Shown: positions 42,107-51,881 of the stretch, in pieces
Position numbering within the stretch: the stretch's first letter is position 1
Layout: every line of letters starts with the position of its first letter
Assembly (NCBI GenBank): GCA_963682175.1
Contig: OY821786.1
Location: 29,534,501-29,598,500 of the forward strand
Origin: Triglochin maritima
Lineage: Eukaryota > Streptophyta > Magnoliopsida > Alismatales > Juncaginaceae
Direction of reading: 5' to 3'
DNA length: 64,000 nucleotides
The notes under the pieces: generated by a model
Told to the model about the DNA's origin: nothing
The model's database searches: none
What the model saw: the letters and a program-made list of their open reading frames with translations, nothing else
Translations under genes and position numbers: made by a program

Positions 42107-42816
42107 CACTAGTGCAGAAAAGTCCATATACGTCGGATATACAGGGGTATATAAGATGGATTTTGGCGGTCCAAGTACCCAATGTTTATTTTCCCGTCAT
42201 CTATGCTCTGATATATAGACGTCGGCTATATATGATCGACGTCTATTATATCTTTAAATAACGCAAAAAATATCATTATAGCCTATAACAGACATTCAAC
42301 CCGCACATTAATCTTGCCCAAGTGCCAATCTTTTGACCAATAACCATGTACATGAAGCCCAAGTTTCCCAAGTGCCCCAACTCTTTCGCATTCACATGTA
42401 GAGGAGTGGGGAAGTACATCAACCACACTAACAAAAAAAATTTGGCCAATGTGGGACTAAACTATTACGACCTATAGATGTCGTCTATATAGAGTGACCG
42501 ACGTCTATAAATACATTACGGCCTATAAACGTCGGCTACCCTATAAAACCGATGTCTATCCATTTAAATAATTAAAATTATGGCCTATAGATGTCGGCTA
42601 TCGTATAAAACCGACGTCTATACAAAGGTAAAAAAAATTACAACCATCTGAAGCCCAAGTCGACCAAGTGCCCTAAGTGCATCTTTTGACCACTAAATAT
42701 ATATATCTCACTTGCATTTTGTAGTGTGGTACCCAACTCCCATTTAGAAATTAAGGAGTGGTGGAGTACATCAACTCCACTAACAAAAACAATTCTCCAA
42801 TGTGGGACTAAACTTC
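42107..42816 (+). mobile_element. CACTA-type fragment with left terminus
   Basis: Starts CACTAGTGCAGAAAAG and contains several TAGACGTCGG/CCGACGTCTA inverted pairs separated by blocks homologous to 39606-40180. It is cut at 42816 by the LTR of Copia element G. Confidence 0.6.
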
Positions 42817-44166
42817 TGTAGGATCGTGTACGTATGACCATAATTCTAATCACTTTTAACATAATTACCTACTTGCTTAAGAAATCAAAGATGCAAAATG
42901 TAATTTAAAACAAAGCAAGCAAGTAAAGACGGATACGCAAACCACAATAGAGACGGGAGATTTTTATAGAGGTTCGGCACCCCACCCGGGTCCTAGTCCT
43001 TTATTGCAATCTCCTCTCACGACTTCACTACCCACTCCCCGTTCCGGGCCGGGAGAGAACGCATTTACAATCTTCAAGCTCCCGAACAACCCTCGCCGAG
43101 CATGGATCCTCCTCTCATAATCCGAGAGGGACTTCAGGCTTTAACCAAAACCTTTACAAGACTTTGACAACAACAAACTTGAGTCGGACAATCACTCTCT
43201 AAACATAAGCACACTTGAGAAAGATAAGAACTGATCTAGAGTGTGGAAATTTAGGCTTGGAGTATTTGGATTGATCTCTCTAATGTACGAGGAAAATATG
43301 TATGGGAGAGTTGTCAAAACAAGGTTGGGGAACCTCTATTTATAAGCTTCTAAGGTGTTATATCCGTTTGGATTAAATGGGTAAGTGTTTGTGTGAGAAA
43401 CACAATACAAAAACCTGCAGCACATAATTCAGAACATATTCGGTCGACCGAACGGGTCTAATGGTCGATCGGTAGGCAATTTAGAATATGGCTCGGTCAA
43501 ACGGGAATTAGCTATAACTTAGGTTCACTTAAGTCAACAGTCGAACACGAGATAGTTTTGGTCGACCGTAAACTTCCAGACTTTATGGGTTGACAAAAAC
43601 GTTCATATTCGGTCGACCGAAACAAGGTCTACGGTTGACTGGAAACTTCCAAGAACTTGGGGTTTGTCAAGACATTTAGGTTCGGTCGACTGAAATAAGG
43701 TCTACAGTTGACCGATAGGCATTTGTATTTTGGGGTTTGGATGAATAATGAGAATACGACCATTGGTATAATACGACAAGTCTAACAGTCAAAAACTATG
43801 TGTAGATGGTAGACCGAAGAGGTTGGAACGGTCGACCGGTCTGGTAGTCAAATTCACTATTTGTTAAAGAAACAAACGGTCGACCTAAAAGGTCTAACGG
43901 TCTAAGTTAGTGAATTTTGATCTAAGTTTGGGTGACCTATTGAAGTCTGAATGTTGTGAGCTTTTGTGTGTGACTTCTCTAAGGAACCTAGTGTGTGTTT
44001 GATTGGTTTTTATCTCAAGTATGCTCAATTACACAAAGTTCCTAACATTGAAAATAAATCAAGATTACATGTCTTCAAATGAGCTTTGTTACATCTCTTG
44101 ACTTAATTCCTGTCTTCCTTGAGTTTTGATTACCTGTATTATCATCAAGTTTCAAGTAATCTCCCA
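42817..44166 (-). repeat. 3' LTR of element G
   Basis: About 1350 bp, related along its length to the LTRs of E and D. TATAAATAGAGG lies near 43333-43345 (minus strand). Repeated GGTCGACCG dyads lie at 43440-43890. The right end is approximate. Confidence 0.6.
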
Positions 44167-44656
44167 TTAATTATCTCTCCCCCTTTGACATCCATCAAAA
44201 AAATTAACATGGAATTTAAGGATGTCTTTGTAATTAAGTTGCTCCCTCTAAATTTTGCACTTCATTACACTAAGTAAATGATATTCATTAAGCTCCCCTT
44301 ATCAATATGAATATGATTTTGCAATTAAGTTCAATTCTATTCCCCCTTTTTAACATCAAATAAATATTACATATTTAGCAAGTGATGTTTTAATTCCCGT
44401 TTGACATCCATTAATAAATTTGACACTTAGGCAATGGATGTGTTTCAAAATAAATACGATATGCAATGAATAATAAGTATGATAGGTCAATTAAGCATAT
44501 TATTACCTAAACTAGAACCAATTAATTGAAAAATGAACAGGATAGATAGTTATACCCAACTTTTAATGCTTGAATTGGTTCCAATCTTCATTCGGTGATA
44601 CAACCGGCTTTGAATTTGACTTTCTATGTTTGCCCGGTCACCACCAATCTCCCTCT

Positions 44657-45771
44657 TCAAGCACCTACAAGTGCAGATTTAGGTACCCAAACAACTTTGG
44701 GTCCTTGAACATTAGCTTTGGGAACCCAAACCATTTTGGTTTTAGGAGAACATACACTTGAAGAACTATGCTTTACAACTAAGTGCTTTCCATTCAAAGT
44801 TGTATGAATTACATGATATTTAACATATGAATCATTATATCCTAAACCATGTTTGTGCAAAGATTGTGTTTGACTTCCTAAAAGCATGTTAAGCATCTTA
44901 GTTTCATTTGTGAACTTTTCTAGATCTTTTCTTAATTGCACATTTCAAGCATGAATATCTAATTGTTCAACATCAATAGGTGTTGCTTTTAGACTACTAA
45001 GTTTTAATGTATTTTCATCATGTCTAGCAATCACCTCATCCTTTTCATGCATAATTAAATCAATTTGGCTTTGGAGATCATTTCTGGTATTTCTAGCATT
45101 TTTGTCCTATTCACAAATAATCTCATATTGTTTAACTAAATCATGAAATGCATTTTGAAGCTCATTATGTGTATAAGTTTCCTCTTTAGAACATGAGCTG
45201 TCACTATAATATGATTTAGTTGAGCATGAATAAGATTTAGTAGAACAAGAGTTAGAGTCTACCTCACTTTGTTCATCTTCAATAGCCATGAAGCATGAAT
45301 GGACAATCTCTCTTCTACTTTGCATAGTGGAGGATGATGACCGAGGTGATCATGAGTCATCCCATTTAGCTTTGTGAGCTTCCTCCTTCCTTCCTCTTCT
45401 CTTGCTCTTCTCCTTTTCTCTTCTCCTCTCCCTTCTCTCCTTGTTATTCCCTCTTTCTCTTCTCTCATTTCCACTCTCCTAATTCTCCTTTTCTTTTCTC
45501 TCTTCTCACTTCTCCTTCCTCTTCTTTCTCTTGTTTCTTCCTTTTCCTTTTTGAGGAATTTGAAGAAGTCTTTGGCTAGGACCCCAATGTCCTCATCTTT
45601 TACTCTCTTCCTTGGTTCATCAAGATTTGCATGTAATGCCAAGATCAGATTCTTCTTGTAGGCTTCCTTCTCCTTTCGATGACTCAATTGGAGCTCATAA
45701 GCCATGAGATTTCCAATTAATTCTTCCATCTTTAGTTGGTATAGGTCATGAGCTTCTTCAATAGCAACCAC
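44657..45771 (-). pseudogene. element G: Copia gag, C-terminal two thirds
   Basis: From 45771 the minus strand encodes VAIEEAHDLYQLKMEELIGNLMAYELQ, the end of the UBN2-type domain, then a Lys/Arg/Glu-rich stretch. Next is a Ser-rich part (SCSTKSYSCSTKSYYSDSSCS). The last part, 44941-44657, has DLEKFTNETKMLNMLLGSQ, GLGYN and PKVVWVPK, the coiled-coil and WVPK signature preceding the protease in SIRE-like Copia elements. Several frameshifts separate the pieces. Protease and the rest of pol do not follow. Confidence 0.7.
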
Positions 45772-46140
45772 TGATTGACATCATTTCATGCTCATATTTG
45801 TATCTTATATCCATTATCTTACACCTAAGCAATGCTACGTGATGAGTTTTATGTTTAGTTTTCAGGAATAAAGAGGTTTGAAGAGAAGAGCCATGAAAGG
45901 ACCCAAAAGCTGGGAAAAAGGACTGAATGGTGAGATCTAGGGACCAAGATGCAAGGGAGAAGGACCTGAATGTAAGACAGAAGGACCTAAGAGCAAAACA
46001 GAATACTCCACACCATCATGGGGAGTATTTTACCAATTCTATTCGGGTCGGAGCTCCAACAAGTCGAGTAACCGCATCAAAGACCAACAATACCAGAAAG
46101 CAAAGCCCACAACAAATTCCAACACGATCTGACAATTTTG

Positions 46141-46179
46141 GACCGCCAATTGGCGGTCTTGGACCGCTAATTGGCGGTC
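46141..46179 (+). promoter_or_regulatory. paired U3 dyads in the H1 LTR
   Basis: A perfect GACCGCCAATTGGCGGTC and a one-mismatch partner, three bases apart, as in A. The same pair is at 55389-55430 in the second LTR. Confidence 0.6.
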
Positions 46180-46892
46180 CATATTGCTCAGGATCCGTCG
46201 AAATTTCTCCTGGACTTGTATTAATGTTCGTTTAGGCTATTTTTGGTATTGGTTTAGTCCCACATTGGGGGATTGTCCCCGATTAGCTTTTTCCATGCTT
46301 ATAAATAGAACTCTTCACCTTCCATTGTAATTACCCATTGCTTGGTGGCATTCTCTCTACTAAGGAGTGAGCCTTGAAGCAAAAACTCAAGGTGGAGAAG
46401 AATGCTACCTTCAATGTGAGTCATTTGTTAATAAAATAATTCTTCTAGTTTCTTTTAATCTTGTCTTTTAATTTGTGCATGTTAGTTTAGTCTTTCCTTT
46501 CCTTTTATGTTTCTTTAATGCTTCTTGCCTTCTTAGTTAACTTTCATTTCAGTATTATGCTTTCTTTGCTTAGTCTAATCAGTAGTGTAATGAGCAGTGA
46601 GTAGTTCCATCCCCATTTGGGGGGTGGAGAAATATGTGATATAATCATGTAGTGTATTAAGTGTGTGTTATTTTTATCCCTTGAGCTTTATATGATTTCC
46701 ATAACCATCTAATGGGTCTCCACTCTTATCTTTGATAGGCTAATGCTCTTGAATGAAGCTTAGCTTATGCTTTGATTAGTGGACCTATTTTATGGGGAAT
46801 GATAAGGTTAGGATATGGATGAAGTTAATGTTGGAAACACAATTTGTAGTGTATGTGCTCTTGTTGCCTTTACCTTAGCTAATGTCTTGTAT

Positions 46893-46900
46893 GTTTTAAT
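46893..46900. repeat. left hAT target-site duplication (GTTTTAAT)
   Basis: GTTTTAAT is repeated at 50312-50319. The empty site with a single GTTTTAAT is preserved in the sister LTR at 56143-56150. Confidence 0.95.
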
Positions 46901-46910
46901 CAACGTTCAG

Positions 46911-47000
46911 GCACCGCCTAGGCGAGCCTAGGCGGCCGGCGGCGTCCGGTCGCCTGGGCGATCGCCTAGGCGGTTGTGCGACCGCCCAGGGCTGGGCGGT
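46911..47000. repeat. left subterminal CGCCTAGGCG array of the hAT
   Basis: Several palindromic CGCCTAGGCG and variants (GGCGATCGCC) within 90 bp of the left terminus, at much higher GC than the surroundings. Confidence 0.75.
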
Positions 47001-47283
47001 AATTTTTTTTTTTTTTAAATTCAATTAATTTTCATAAAATAGATAAAAAAATCAGGAAAAATCGGGAAAAATAGAAAAAAATACACAAATATTTTCTAAA
47101 ACTACCATACATGTTTAGGCTTCGAAAAGACACCTAGTTCCTCGACCAAGGCCTCACTAGGCACCCCCTCTACCCACCTAAACACTTAGGTATACAATTT
47201 ATTGCTCAGTAGTACGATTACAAAGTAACTCAGAGTTCATACAATAGTAGATAAAAGAGAAAGTAGAATTACAAGCTAACTAA

Positions 47284-49779
47284 CTAATTCCATTGGACAC
47301 ATTGATCTAATGTCCAACTGGGAACCATATCATATCCTCCACCACCATCAGAGTCGTCGGAGTCGTTCTCATTCGGATTGTCGACGTAGACATCATCTTC
47401 TTCAGTTTCTTCATCGTCGGTTTGGACATATTGCTCGTCGATGTCCATCGGTGGTTGAGAACTCGATGCACCTGGATCTCTAGAACTGATGTGAACGATG
47501 GCATCATCCATGCCACGACCTAATAATGGCGCGTCAGATGCAGTAGAACACCGCGGGTCAGATGCAGTGGACATGGATCGAGCAAAGCGTCTCCGTGAAG
47601 AAGAATGTCCCAAAGCTGCTTCCTCGACATCGGCCCATGTAAGCTCCTCTCCAGCGAAGACCGGATCTTCAGTTTCTACCAACCACGGATGCTCGTCGAA
47701 GAGATCGTACTCCACACTGATGGGGTCATAAAATCCAGGCTTCTCCATCCTTTGCTGAAACCTTTGCCTTAACTTTTGGTTGTAGTTCACATACACCAAG
47801 TCATTCATCTTCTTCACAGCCAACCTGTTCCTTCTCGTTGAGTGCAACTGCTCGAAGACACTCCAATTCCGCTCACAACCTGATGCCGAACATGTCAATC
47901 CCAACACCCTCACGGCCAACCTCTGTAATGCAGTCTCTCCCATGTCTGCGCCATACGATTGCCACCAATCTATAGGTCTTCTTTCCGACCTTTGTCTGAC
48001 GACCATATCCCTCGAGAATATTCCGAGGGAGTTCTTGTAACGATCAAGTAAACCGCAAATCTTGTCTTGTTCTGCAGGAGTGGGGACGAGCCGCTCTACG
48101 ACATCCATGAATCCAGGCATATACTCATTGAAAGCTATATTTCGATCCTGAGGTGGGACGGAGAAGAAGGTACCAGGGTTGAGTAAGAAACCAGCAGAAT
48201 GTAGCGGTGATGACATCATCTTCCCTGGACCCCACCTGGTGTCGATGAGGTCGATGACTTGCTTGTACAACCTCGGGTTTCCGTCAAAGTTCCTCATGAT
48301 TTGTTCTTTGGCTTTCTCCATTGCGTCACACAGATATCCCATCGCTGGTTTCTCATCGCCGTCAACAAGTCTAAGAACCTGAACCATAGGTTGTGAGGCC
48401 TTCAGTGCCTTTACGACGTTGGTCCAGAAACCACTTTGTAGAATGGTCTCGGCAACTTCAGTAGAGATCTCCTTCTTTTTCTTGTTCTTTATCCAACTTG
48501 CATTAGGATCGTTGTACCCCGGGGAAACAACAAAGGCTCGGAGTTTGTCTTTCTTCAGAAATAACCTTTGCAAACTCAGAAATGCGGTGGCAAATCTCGT
48601 GACAGCAGGGCGTAGCAGGTTCCCTTCAATGGCAATTCGCATCCTCTTCAACAACATGGCAGAGCTGTTGAAATGTTTGATGATCTTCCGAGCTAAAGCA
48701 ATAGTCTTCAAAAACAACTTGCCAATATCCTCCAAGATGAGATCGATGCAATGCGCTGCACAGGGAGTCCAAAACAATCTCCTTCTTTTTTGTTGCAACA
48801 TCCTACCGGCAAGTACGTACGCGGCGGCGTTGTCGGTGACCACCTGAACAACGTGTTCTTCGCCAATCTCGCCAACTACCTTGTCCATCAGCTTGTACAG
48901 GTAGTCTGCGGTGTGAGAGTGACCGGAAGCATCTACAGACCTCATGAACATGGTACCTGTCGGACAATTTACTAGAAAATTGATTATACTCCTACCGGAC
49001 CTATCAGTCCACCCATCTGTCATCAACGTGCACCCGTATGTTGCCCAATCTTGTCTGTACGATTCTAGTATACCTCTAGTGTAGTCAATTTCTTGTTTAA
49101 GGCACGAGTCACTAACTTCATGATACGTCATGGGTTTAAGTCCGGGTCCGTAAGTACTAGTAGCGGATATTGCTTCCTTCCACTCAGGCGTCCTTACAGT
49201 GTTGAATGATATACCACATCTATAGAAAAACCTAGCCCATTTTTGATTAATTGTTTTCCTATCTTCTTTTCTAAAGGTTCTTTCGATGGTTGTTTGTTGG
49301 GGGCCGGAAACCACGTCCTTCCCACGTCCGCAAAATGGTGCCCACAAACGTTGTTTTTGTCTCTTTCGACCAGGAACGGGGCGAGAACGGGAGGTTGGGG
49401 TCGGAGCAGAACCGGAACCCGACCCGGTTTCTAGATCAAATTCTATGTTTTCTCGGTCTACATAATCATCAAGACATACATTTTCGTTTTGTAATGTCCT
49501 ACTGTTTCTAATCATGTATGCAGTTATGTCTTGTTTAATAGAGTCAGGAACTTTATCACAAGGTCTAGCATTGCTACCGGGTGTGTGTGCAAGATGTTGT
49601 TTGTGACGGGCTATACCACCTCTAGTTTCCTTACCACATAACTCACAGACAATACAATTTTTATCATTAGCGCTAATGTAATGGGCAGTATTCCAACCGG
49701 GGTCATTTGTACGGGTAGGTCTTAGGTCATCGTAACTCTCGTGATGCATAGGTAGACTAGTGCCGGGTACGTAAGCCAT
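47284..49779 (-). CDS. hAT transposase with BED zinc finger, full length
   Basis: 831 residues, starting MAYVPGTSLP at an ATG in the expected place. An N-terminal BED-type finger (CELCGKETRGGIARHKQHLAH; Cys45, Cys48, His59/62, His65) should bind the terminal repeats. A DUF659-like block follows, with LMTDGWTDRSGRS (Asp about 255) and VVTDNAAAY (Asp about 316), then CAAHCIDLILEDIG. The C-terminal hAT dimerisation region has CSASGCERNWSVFEQLHSTRRNRL (Glu about 636). These three acidic residues fit the hAT DDE triad. Past about residue 740 comes a Ser- and Asp/Glu-rich tail. No stop or frameshift interrupts it, and it carries out cut-and-paste transposition in the nucleus. Confidence 0.92.
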   Translation of the reverse strand: MAYVPGTSLPMHHESYDDLRPTRTNDPGWNTAHYISANDKNCIVCELCGKETRGGIARHKQHLAHTPGSNARPCDKVPDSIKQDITAYMIRNSRTLQNENVCLDDYVDRENIEFDLETGSGSGSAPTPTSRSRPVPGRKRQKQRLWAPFCGRGKDVVSGPQQTTIERTFRKEDRKTINQKWARFFYRCGISFNTVRTPEWKEAISATSTYGPGLKPMTYHEVSDSCLKQEIDYTRGILESYRQDWATYGCTLMTDGWTDRSGRSIINFLVNCPTGTMFMRSVDASGHSHTADYLYKLMDKVVGEIGEEHVVQVVTDNAAAYVLAGRMLQQKRRRLFWTPCAAHCIDLILEDIGKLFLKTIALARKIIKHFNSSAMLLKRMRIAIEGNLLRPAVTRFATAFLSLQRLFLKKDKLRAFVVSPGYNDPNASWIKNKKKKEISTEVAETILQSGFWTNVVKALKASQPMVQVLRLVDGDEKPAMGYLCDAMEKAKEQIMRNFDGNPRLYKQVIDLIDTRWGPGKMMSSPLHSAGFLLNPGTFFSVPPQDRNIAFNEYMPGFMDVVERLVPTPAEQDKICGLLDRYKNSLGIFSRDMVVRQRSERRPIDWWQSYGADMGETALQRLAVRVLGLTCSASGCERNWSVFEQLHSTRRNRLAVKKMNDLVYVNYNQKLRQRFQQRMEKPGFYDPISVEYDLFDEHPWLVETEDPVFAGEELTWADVEEAALGHSSSRRRFARSMSTASDPRCSTASDAPLLGRGMDDAIVHISSRDPGASSSQPPMDIDEQYVQTDDEETEEDDVYVDNPNENDSDDSDGGGGYDMVPSWTLDQCVQWN

Positions 49780-50149
49780 ATCTTAAAACTAGACTAATAT
49801 AAAATTTAGACTAATATGAAAATAAAATACTAATTAATTTAATTCTAAAGAGAAGTTAGAAAGAGTGCACTTGATTTTGACGGTTGAAGAATGAAGAAAC
49901 GGATCGGAGACTTCACTTTCCAACTTCAAAACTAAGCACCAGACCGGAGACTTAATCGCAAAACTTGATGATTAGGAAGGTTGATGATGAGAATAGGATT
50001 ATGAAGAAGAAGAGAATGAGAGATGTGTGAAAAATGAAGAGGTTTGGAGGGGTTTATATAGGATTTGGGGCTAGTGGCAAAGTTGTAATTTTTGAAAAAA
50101 AAAATAATAAAAAAATTAAAAGGAGAGAGCCGTTGGAGAGCCTCCAACG

Positions 50150-50305
50150 GCTCTCGCCTAGGCGATCGCCTAGGCGAAATGATCGCCTAGGCGATCGCCT
50201 ATTTCGCCCAGCTCTGCTGGGCGAAAGGCGGTGGTCGCCCAGGCGACCACCGCCACCGGCGACCGCCTAAGCGACCGCCTAACGCCTAGGCGGTCGCCTA
50301 CGTAA
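50150..50305. repeat. right subterminal CGCCTAGGCG array of the hAT
   Basis: At least four CGCCTAGGCG/GATCGCC palindromes and CGCCCAGGCG variants in about 155 bp, mirror-like to the left array. It lies between the transposase gene and the right terminus, so the promoter probably lies at its inner side (50040-50150). Confidence 0.75.
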
Positions 50306-50311
50306 ACGTTG

Positions 50312-50319
50312 GTTTTAAT
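50312..50319. repeat. right hAT target-site duplication (GTTTTAAT)
   Basis: Identical to 46893-46900. The LTR resumes with GATGTAGTGAAATC as in the sister copy. Confidence 0.95.
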
Positions 50320-50749
50320 GATGTAGTGAAATCTTAATTCATGTAGAGGCATAGTAGGGTATGGTCTTTATACTTGAGTTCATGTAGCTTCATTCCAATT
50401 ATTGTCTTGTATGTTTTAATGATGTAGTCTTATCTTAATTCATGTAGAGGCAAAGTTGGATGTAGTTTTATGATTTCATGCACTACATGTTGTGAGGAGC
50501 TTAATGAACACACACACACTTCTTTATGTTCACATTATTTCTCTACCCCCTTTGGGGCTTAGTTTATTACTTATCTCCATTTCCATTTGCATCTTAGTGT
50601 AGTTTAGTGTAACAAACCTTTCTTCCCTTTCTTTACCTCTCGCCTTCGAACAAACCAAGTGTCGACACACCTCCCAGTGGACGACCCGTATTTGCCACCG
50701 CTTCAACGCGGCCGTGCACTTGCGGTTAAATATAAAACGAGATCAATCA
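50320..50749 (+). repeat. 5' LTR of H1, part after the hAT
   Basis: Aligns without gaps to 56151-56580 of the sister LTR and ends GATCAATCA. Confidence 0.9.
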
Positions 50750-50755
50750 AGTTTT

Positions 50756-50773
50756 TGGCGCCGTTGCCGGGGA
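50756..50773 (+). other. primer-binding site of H1 (tRNA-Asp)
   Basis: TGGCGCCGTTGCCGGGGA, exact tRNA-Asp complement, six bases after the LTR end. Confidence 0.9.
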
Positions 50774-51881
50774 GGTGCTCTGTCCAGACGTTGGTTTGGG
50801 CGATTCGAGGGGTTTTTAATTTTTTGTTTCCAGTGTTGTTTAGTTTCAGGGAACCTAAGGATCAAGGGGAGGCTACTGGAGAAGGTTGAGGACCAGAAGC
50901 TACAAAAACACCGCCAATCAGCGGTCTGGGACCGCCAATTGGCGGCCTGGTGAGCCTCAATTGTTCTCAAATTTGTTCCAGTTGTTATATTGTTCATGTT
51001 AGTTATCTGGGAGCACAATTTTGCATGCTGTGACTTCTACTTTGCTCCCAGATTTAATTTCAATCCCCTTTAATCAACTTGGACCATAAAACTCAAAGAA
51101 AAAGACTAGACTTCTTGCCATCTAGGTCATGCATCATTTGTAGACCTTGCATGCATTTGTCTTTTCTTTTCCTTACATTTTGTTGTTGATTGCTGGCGTG
51201 AGGTACGTGCACCCCGATCTCTCATTCATGCATGTTTCGATCATGCATTAGTTAGTAAAGTGCATCGGGACAAGAGTGAGTTGAGCGTTTGATTGGAGTG
51301 ATTGATTGCTAGATTTAAGCTCAAAACGCTACTAAGGAGGGGCTATCCCATAAAAGATAAGGTGGGGGATTTCATCACCCTTTCCTTGGCCCCAAAAATC
51401 ACTCGTAATAAAGCCTTAACTAAAAGCAAGTAGACATTGGCCCTAAGGAATTCGGACGCACTAGGAGAGTAATCTAGTCGAGACCGTCATGACCTGATCG
51501 GCGTTGCCTACCTTGTCGATAGTAGGAGGTACTGGATCTCCGGATCTGGTATCACTTGCTGGGCATTGTGGTCCTCGTTGTAGGGAGGTGAGGCGTGTCG
51601 AGGCTAGTGACCTCGAAGTTAGGCGTCGTCTAGCTTAAGGACCCATTGCCTTACATTGTTTGAGCCGTGCTTGCTAGTTAGGCTTCTTCCTGATCCCTCT
51701 ACCCACGCTAGCTTTAGGGATTCTTCCCTTCTCCTCTGAGTCATCTTCTTCTCACCTTCTTCTACGTTATAGTCTCCTCCCCTTTACACTCTCTGGTAGC
51801 GTTTTAGGGTCGAGTCGAGCACTTTTTGCGAGCTTAGTCTCGTGGTGGTGAGAGTGGTCGACTCGAGAGTTGTTTGTTGAG
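50774..51881 (+). other. leader of H1
   Basis: About 1.1 kb, with dyads GACCGCCAATCAGCGGTC-like at about 50910-50950 and the conserved GATAAGGTGGGGGATTTCATC block (51355-51376). It is base-for-base the same as the H2 leader at a fixed offset of 5831. Confidence 0.75.

Larger units (their letters stand above)
42817..45771 (-). mobile_element. element G: gag-only Copia-type element, 5' part missing
   Basis: Minus-strand order: gag (from 45771, 5' part lost to the H array), a linker, a polypurine tract (about 44172-44186) and the 3' LTR (42817-44166). The LTR ends TGTAGGATCGTG on the plus strand. Gag C-terminal sequence runs to about 44657, with only about 500 bp before the LTR and no protease, integrase or RT. 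The element was therefore either built without pol or lost it by deletion. Confidence 0.65.
45772..46900 (+). repeat. 5' LTR of H1, part before the hAT
   Basis: Includes the dyad pair (46141-46180) and the TATA element (about 46300-46308). The left flank ACCAC has no matching repeat after the last LTR of the array. Confidence 0.85.
46901..50311 (-). mobile_element. intact hAT-superfamily DNA transposon
   Basis: 3411 bp, CAACGTT at the left end and AACGTTG at the right end (short inverted repeats), flanked by an 8-bp duplication as is standard for hAT. About 100 bp at the left end and about 155 bp at the right end are packed with CGCCTAGGCG-type palindromes, likely transposase binding sites. 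The single large ORF is uninterrupted. The insertion is younger than the LTR it sits in, because the sister LTR lacks it. It has all visible parts of an autonomous element. Confidence 0.92.

Noticed and set aside
48179..49511. Plus-strand ORFs of 60-140 residues
   Set aside because: Shadows of the hAT transposase on the other strand, with no homology or codon pattern of their own.
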